A DNA stretch of 64,000 nt from assembly GCF_019654975.1 (NCBI RefSeq), contig NZ_BPEW01000018.1:32108-96107 (forward strand), read 5' to 3'. The stretch comes from Shewanella sp. c952. Its GTDB lineage: Bacteria; Pseudomonadota; Gammaproteobacteria; Enterobacterales; Shewanellaceae. The stretch's first letter is position 1. Every line of letters starts with the position of its first letter. The notes under the pieces were generated by a model, which saw only the letters and a list, made by a program, of their open reading frames with translations, was not told where the DNA came from and searched no databases. Position numbers and translations under genes: made by a program. This document shows positions 60,341 to 64,000 of the stretch, piece by piece.

Positions 60341-60903
60341 TGCGGTTCCTCTAGCACTTGTTTCACCGGGATGGCATTTAGCTGCCAATCCCATGTTTTA
60401 GTCGTTTGTTCTATCGGTAGCATGTCAATACAATCGATGGGGCAGGGAGCGACGCACAGATCGCATCCTGTGCAATAATCCGTGATAACGGTATGCATCA
60501 GCTTACCTGAGCCTAATATGGCGTCTACAGGGCAAGCCTGAATGCATTTAGTACAACCAATGCATTCATCTTCACGTATGAATGCGACTTTTTTCTCTTG
60601 TACTTCTTCAGTCGCATTTAAAGGCTCGGGATCGACGCCAACCAAGTCAGCAATCTTTTCCATGGTCGCTGTGCCACCAGGTGGGCATTTATTTATTTTG
60701 TCGCCGTTGGCAATCGCTTCTGCATAAGGTCTGCAGCCGGGGTAGCCACATTGGCCACACTGAGTTTGTGGCAGCAGTGCCTCGACTTGTTCAACGAGTG
60801 GATTACCTTCTACCTTAAATTTTTCGGCTGCGAAGCCCAGTAATACACCAAAAACAAGGGCGAGTATCGTGAGGACAACAATTGCGATAACAATACCTGA
60901 CAT
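60334..60903 (-). CDS. rsxB: Rsx/Rnf complex subunit B (ferredoxin)
   Basis: A 189-residue protein: N-terminal TM ([21 protein letters not shown]), Fis-type cluster motif [16 protein letters not shown], and two ferredoxin motifs [12 protein letters not shown] and [12 protein letters not shown]. Passes electrons within the complex. Three bases after rsxA. Confidence 0.97.
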   Translation of the reverse strand: MSGIVIAIVVLTILALVFGVLLGFAAEKFKVEGNPLVEQVEALLPQTQCGQCGYPGCRPYAEAIANGDKINKCPPGGTATMEKIADLVGVDPEPLNATEEVQEKKVAFIREDECIGCTKCIQACPVDAILGSGKLMHTVITDYCTGCDLCVAPCPIDCIDMLPIEQTTKTWDWQLNAIPVKQVLEEPQC

Positions 60904-60905
60904 GT

Positions 60906-61484
60906 TTATTTAACCAATCCTGTAAAGCCCATGAATGCGAGGGACATAAGACCTGCGGTAACCATGGCAATAGCACCGCCTTTAAATGGCGCTGGGACAT
61001 CAGCAGCAGCAAGCCGTTCGCGCATGGCGGAAAACAGGATTAGCACTAAAGAAAATCCAACAGCAGCACCAAAACCAAATATCGCTGACTCGAAAAAGTT
61101 ATGGTCTTCATTAATATTGAGTAGAGCAACACCGAGTACTGCACAGTTTGTCGTAATCAGTGGCAGATAAATGCCCAGGGCGCGATGCAAAGACGCACTG
61201 GTTTTCTGCACTAGCATTTCGGTAAATTGAACGACGACGGCAATGACTAGAATAAAGCTCATTGTTCTGAGGTAGCCAAGATCAAATGGCAACAGCAGGT
61301 ACTGGTTCACTAGGTAGCTAAGAATAGATGCCAAGGTCAGCACAAAGGTGGTCGCCATTGACATACCAATAGCTGACTCAAGTTTGCTTGATACCCCCAT
61401 AAAAGGGCATAAACCTAGAAATTTAACTAATACAAAGTTGTTGACCAGCACAGTGCCGACCAATAACAGGAGATATTCACTCAT
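60906..61484 (-). CDS. rsxA: Rsx/Rnf complex subunit A
   Basis: A 192-residue protein with six TM helices: [27 protein letters not shown] and [19 protein letters not shown] are the family motifs with conserved cysteines. First gene of rsxABCDGE. Confidence 0.97.
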   Translation of the reverse strand: MSEYLLLLVGTVLVNNFVLVKFLGLCPFMGVSSKLESAIGMSMATTFVLTLASILSYLVNQYLLLPFDLGYLRTMSFILVIAVVVQFTEMLVQKTSASLHRALGIYLPLITTNCAVLGVALLNINEDHNFFESAIFGFGAAVGFSLVLILFSAMRERLAAADVPAPFKGGAIAMVTAGLMSLAFMGFTGLVK

Positions 61485-61590
61485 CTCAATTCATTTTTTA
61501 GACAATCTTAGCGCTATTATCGGCTTTTCCGCCGTCATAAACAACACAAAGAAAGCAAGGACAAATGAATTTGGTTTCTAGTGAGTGAAT

Positions 61591-63516
61591 TTAAAGCACT
61601 ATTTCTGCTTTATCACTGTTACTTACTGTTAATAAAGGAGTTGGCTTTGCGATGTAGTAGCCTTGAAGCCCGTCCATTAACAGGTGCTCCATTGCCAGCT
61701 TTTCCTCTTGATTTTCGACACCAGTGGCAATCACTCGGATAGTGAGCTTTCTTGCTATATCAATAATCATTTTGACAAAGAACTGGTTGTGGGCGTCTGA
61801 ATTTATCCCTTGGGTATAGCTACCGTCTAATTTGATAAAGTCTGGTCGAACATCTTTGAAAAACTTAAAAGAGGTGAAACCTAGGCCAAATCGTTCAATA
61901 GAGACGCGTGCTCCAACACTATGGATTTCATTAATAAAATGATAAGTAGCGGACAAATTAGTTTGCATCCCTGACTCATTGACTTCAAAAACTAATCTGG
62001 CTGCTATGTGACGCTGACGAACTAATACATTTTTAAGCCAAGCGACAAAACTCTCGTGGCTTGCAGATGATGCCGATATATTTATGCCAAATAATCCTGA
62101 CATTGATGGTGTTTCATTGAGTATGCTCAGGGTTTTTAAGATGACAAGCTTATCGAGTTCCTCGCTCATTCCATGACGTTCTGCCATGGCAATGACGGTT
62201 GCTGTGGGGAGAGATTTTCCTTGATCATTATAAAATCGAGATAGCAGTTCTCGGTAGGACTCCACATCATTTCTACAAGGTCGAATAGGCTGGGCATAAA
62301 ATTTGATTGCGCTGCGTTTTACTATGTCATCGATAGCTACTTTCCATCTACTGTCTCCAAATAGCTCATCACCTTTGAGCCTTTGAAGTACATGTATACT
62401 ATTAGGGCCTAATGTTTGAGCGATGCTCACAGCGGTATCCGCAAGAGTCATTAAAGAAACGGGATCGCTATTTTGTAGGTAGGGACATAATCCAATATAG
62501 GCAACCGAATCGGTTCCCAAGTTTTGCTGGTACTCATCGAATGCATTCTTTACCTGCTCAATAATACTGGTACCTTCCTTAAGCGTAACGTCGGGTAATA
62601 TGAGCGCAAAATCTGCTGTCGAAATCCGGTAACAATAAGCATTAGGAGACTTAACTAAAGATTTTCTAATGTGATTTGAGATACGGGTTAAGTAATCATC
62701 TCCAGCCTCACGACCATGTAATTGGTTTATAGCACCCAGTTCAGTGGCCTTTACCATCGCAAGTACACCGAACTGTTGGCTATTGGGTGAGCAAATATCA
62801 TTTAGTTTTTCAGTGAATTTCGCGCGGGTTCCAAAACCTGTGATGGGATCTTGAAATGCTGCTCTTGACAGTTTTTCATTGGCGTCGGTGAGCTTATCAA
62901 TTTCTGCTTTTAAATTATGCTGACATGACTCTATCGCTGTCGCTAGAGGTTTGAATTCACCTTTCAATTTAGACTTTTGTATTGAGTGGAAAGCCAAATT
63001 CGGTAACTCTTCTATTACTTTGGCGCTGTATCGTAACTTTTTGGCTTGGCGCAAAGTAAGTGCAAAACTGAAAATACTGATAAGCAAAAATGTAAACCAT
63101 ATGAACATCAGTTGTTTTTTAAACATTATAACGGTTTCTGAAATGGTGTTACCAATGGAGAGTTTTACTTGTAATCGACCATTTTTTAGAGACTGCGTGT
63201 ATGGAATATCCATTTGAAAAAGTTCACTAATGACATCGTCGTGCAGGGAAAGTAATCGGCCATGGGTGTAGCTATTATCACTGTCATTGCTGTCTATATA
63301 TTGGAAAAATTGAAAAGAGAACTGCTTATCTAGGCTTAGGTATAAAGCCTTACCATCGTCCTGCCAGTTAGTCGCAGCATCAATACTCGCAACGTACTGC
63401 GCTAGCGTATTTTCGCTGTATGTTAATATGTCGGCTCGATTAACTGTGTATGTAACAAACGTTAATCCACAGAAAATAGACACTAAAAAAAGCTGAAAAT
63501 ATCGGAAACTTGTCAT
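61591..63516 (-). CDS. csrD: Degenerate GGDEF/EAL membrane protein of CsrD type
   Basis: A 641-residue protein: TM (YFQLFLVSIFCGLTFVTY), periplasmic region, TM (LMFIWFTFLLISIFSFALTL, about 150-170), HAMP-like linker, GGDEF-like (about 230-380) and EAL-like (about 395-635) domains. GGDEF is replaced by STADF and the EAL motif reads ELL. The metal-binding DD before FG is replaced by ER (SIERFGLG), so neither synthesis nor hydrolysis of c-di-GMP is expected. Size and layout equal E. coli CsrD, which targets CsrB/C RNAs for decay. ATG 63516 is preferred over TTG 63570. Confidence 0.82.
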   Translation of the reverse strand: MTSFRYFQLFLVSIFCGLTFVTYTVNRADILTYSENTLAQYVASIDAATNWQDDGKALYLSLDKQFSFQFFQYIDSNDSDNSYTHGRLLSLHDDVISELFQMDIPYTQSLKNGRLQVKLSIGNTISETVIMFKKQLMFIWFTFLLISIFSFALTLRQAKKLRYSAKVIEELPNLAFHSIQKSKLKGEFKPLATAIESCQHNLKAEIDKLTDANEKLSRAAFQDPITGFGTRAKFTEKLNDICSPNSQQFGVLAMVKATELGAINQLHGREAGDDYLTRISNHIRKSLVKSPNAYCYRISTADFALILPDVTLKEGTSIIEQVKNAFDEYQQNLGTDSVAYIGLCPYLQNSDPVSLMTLADTAVSIAQTLGPNSIHVLQRLKGDELFGDSRWKVAIDDIVKRSAIKFYAQPIRPCRNDVESYRELLSRFYNDQGKSLPTATVIAMAERHGMSEELDKLVILKTLSILNETPSMSGLFGINISASSASHESFVAWLKNVLVRQRHIAARLVFEVNESGMQTNLSATYHFINEIHSVGARVSIERFGLGFTSFKFFKDVRPDFIKLDGSYTQGINSDAHNQFFVKMIIDIARKLTIRVIATGVENQEEKLAMEHLLMDGLQGYYIAKPTPLLTVSNSDKAEIVL

Positions 63517-63642
63517 ATTGAGTCCATTCACATTTATAGGAGACAGTGATAGTTCTAAAAATTTTATCAATGGCCATTATAAACAGGTTTTGAACTTATT
63601 ATCAGTTGCTTTACTTGCGTAATTTTTTACTTAGAGGTAATT

Positions 63643-63697
63643 ATGCTGAGATGCTGAGATGCTGAGATGCTGAGATGCTGAGATGCTGAGATGCTGA
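63643..63697. repeat. 8-bp tandem repeat (ATGCTGAG)
   Basis: Six perfect head-to-tail copies of ATGCTGAG plus seven bases of a seventh. It lies between the csrD upstream region and the 3' end of the first tRNA-Asn gene. No reading frame uses it. Confidence 0.97.
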
Positions 63698-63704
63698 ATT
63701 AGGT

Positions 63705-63780
63705 TGGCTCCCCAGACTGGACTCGAACCAGTGACATACGGATTAACAGTCCGCCGTTCTACCAACTGAACTACAGGGGA
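63705..63780 (-). tRNA. tRNA-Asn(GUU)
   Basis: 76 bases including encoded CCA. The minus strand begins TCCCCTGTAGTTCAG, the anticodon loop is CTGTTAA with anticodon GUU, the T arm has GGTTCGAGTCC, and the acceptor end GGGGAGCCA pairs with the 5' end. Confidence 0.97.
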
Positions 63781-63814
63781 ATCGTTTGTTACCTATAACA
63801 CGTCTTAATTAGAT

Positions 63815-63890
63815 TGGCTCCCCAGACTGGACTCGAACCAGTGACATACGGATTAACAGTCCGCCGTTCTACCAACTGAACTACAGGGGA
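63815..63890 (-). tRNA. tRNA-Asn(GUU), second copy
   Basis: Identical in sequence to the copy at 63705-63780, separated by 34 bp. Same strand, encoded CCA, anticodon GUU. Confidence 0.97.
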
Positions 63891-63917
63891 ATCGCATAAA
63901 TCTAATTATAAATAAAG

Positions 63918-63993
63918 TGGCTCCCCAGACTGGACTCGAACCAGTGACATACGGATTAACAGTCCGCCGTTCTACCAACTGAACTACAGGGGA
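63918..63993 (-). tRNA. tRNA-Asn(GUU), third copy
   Basis: Identical to the other two copies, 27 bp from the second. The array is read leftward, so this is the promoter-proximal copy within the window; more copies or the promoter may lie beyond the right edge. Confidence 0.97.
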
Positions 63994-64000
63994 ATTGCAT

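Noticed and set aside
60341..60394. Longer rsxC start inside rsxB
   Set aside because: It would overlap the end of rsxB more deeply, adds residues not in RnfC proteins, and the GTG at 60340 has a proper ribosome site.
63705..63993. Three evenly spaced repeats as a CRISPR-like array
   Set aside because: Each repeat is a complete 76-base tRNA-Asn gene with CCA; the spacers are short, AT-rich and unrelated.

Overview
The window is a piece of chromosome from a gammaproteobacterium, most likely a marine Shewanella. The reasons are the imuA-imuB-dnaE2 mutagenesis cassette, a fused thiDE, the rsxABCDGE-nth order, the yebC-ruvCAB block, a TonB receptor of a Shewanella-like type, and moderate-to-low GC. 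Gene density is high and most genes are chromosomal housekeeping genes. I see no prophage, no complete insertion sequence and no CRISPR array. Small non-autonomous inverted-repeat elements are present in three full copies.

Layout. 1-4.7 kb: a very large membrane hybrid histidine kinase on the minus strand, cut by the left edge. 4.9-9.8 kb: a MITE-like element, a DUF3108 protein, an alkyltransferase-like protein, a small outer-membrane-type protein, a POT transporter and peptide deformylase. 9.9-16.3 kb: an SOS-controlled translesion cassette with a near-consensus LexA box. 16.4-19 kb: a DTW-domain protein, a TrhA/hemolysin-III protein and an unknown TonB-like membrane-anchored protein. 19.2-26 kb: a TPP riboswitch and the complete operon thiC-thiDE-thiF-thiS-thiG-thiH. 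26.1-26.8 kb: a GNAT acetyltransferase gene broken by a MITE-like element, with a 3-bp target duplication visible. 26.8-27.8 kb: a lone receiver protein and a small protein resembling the ends of flagellar axial proteins.

27.8-36.4 kb on the minus strand holds cmoA-cmoB followed closely by a six-gene block. That block encodes a retropepsin-like lipoprotein, an inactive-transglutaminase/7TM protein, a RimK-like ATP-grasp ligase, an M3-peptidase-like protein with no visible HExxH, a DUF3541 protein and a LysR regulator. The genes abut or overlap. I consider this the best candidate for a poorly described system: envelope-associated peptide ligation and cleavage, with two exported partners and its own regulator.

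36.6-44.4 kb: a diguanylate cyclase with three periplasmic solute-binding modules, aspS, yebC and ruvCAB. 44.4-50.4 kb: a divergent chaperone-usher pilus locus with DUF4402-like subunits. 50.4-53.5 kb: a long regulatory region with a CRP-like palindrome and a large TonB-dependent receptor. 53.6-64 kb: a third MITE-like copy, gloA, a 27-codon YnhF-like membrane protein, nth, rsxEGDCBA, a degenerate GGDEF/EAL protein of CsrD type, an 8-bp tandem repeat, and three near-identical tRNA-Asn(GUU) genes.

TTG or GTG starts are common and decide several gene boundaries. All family assignments come from motifs read by eye; no database search was run.
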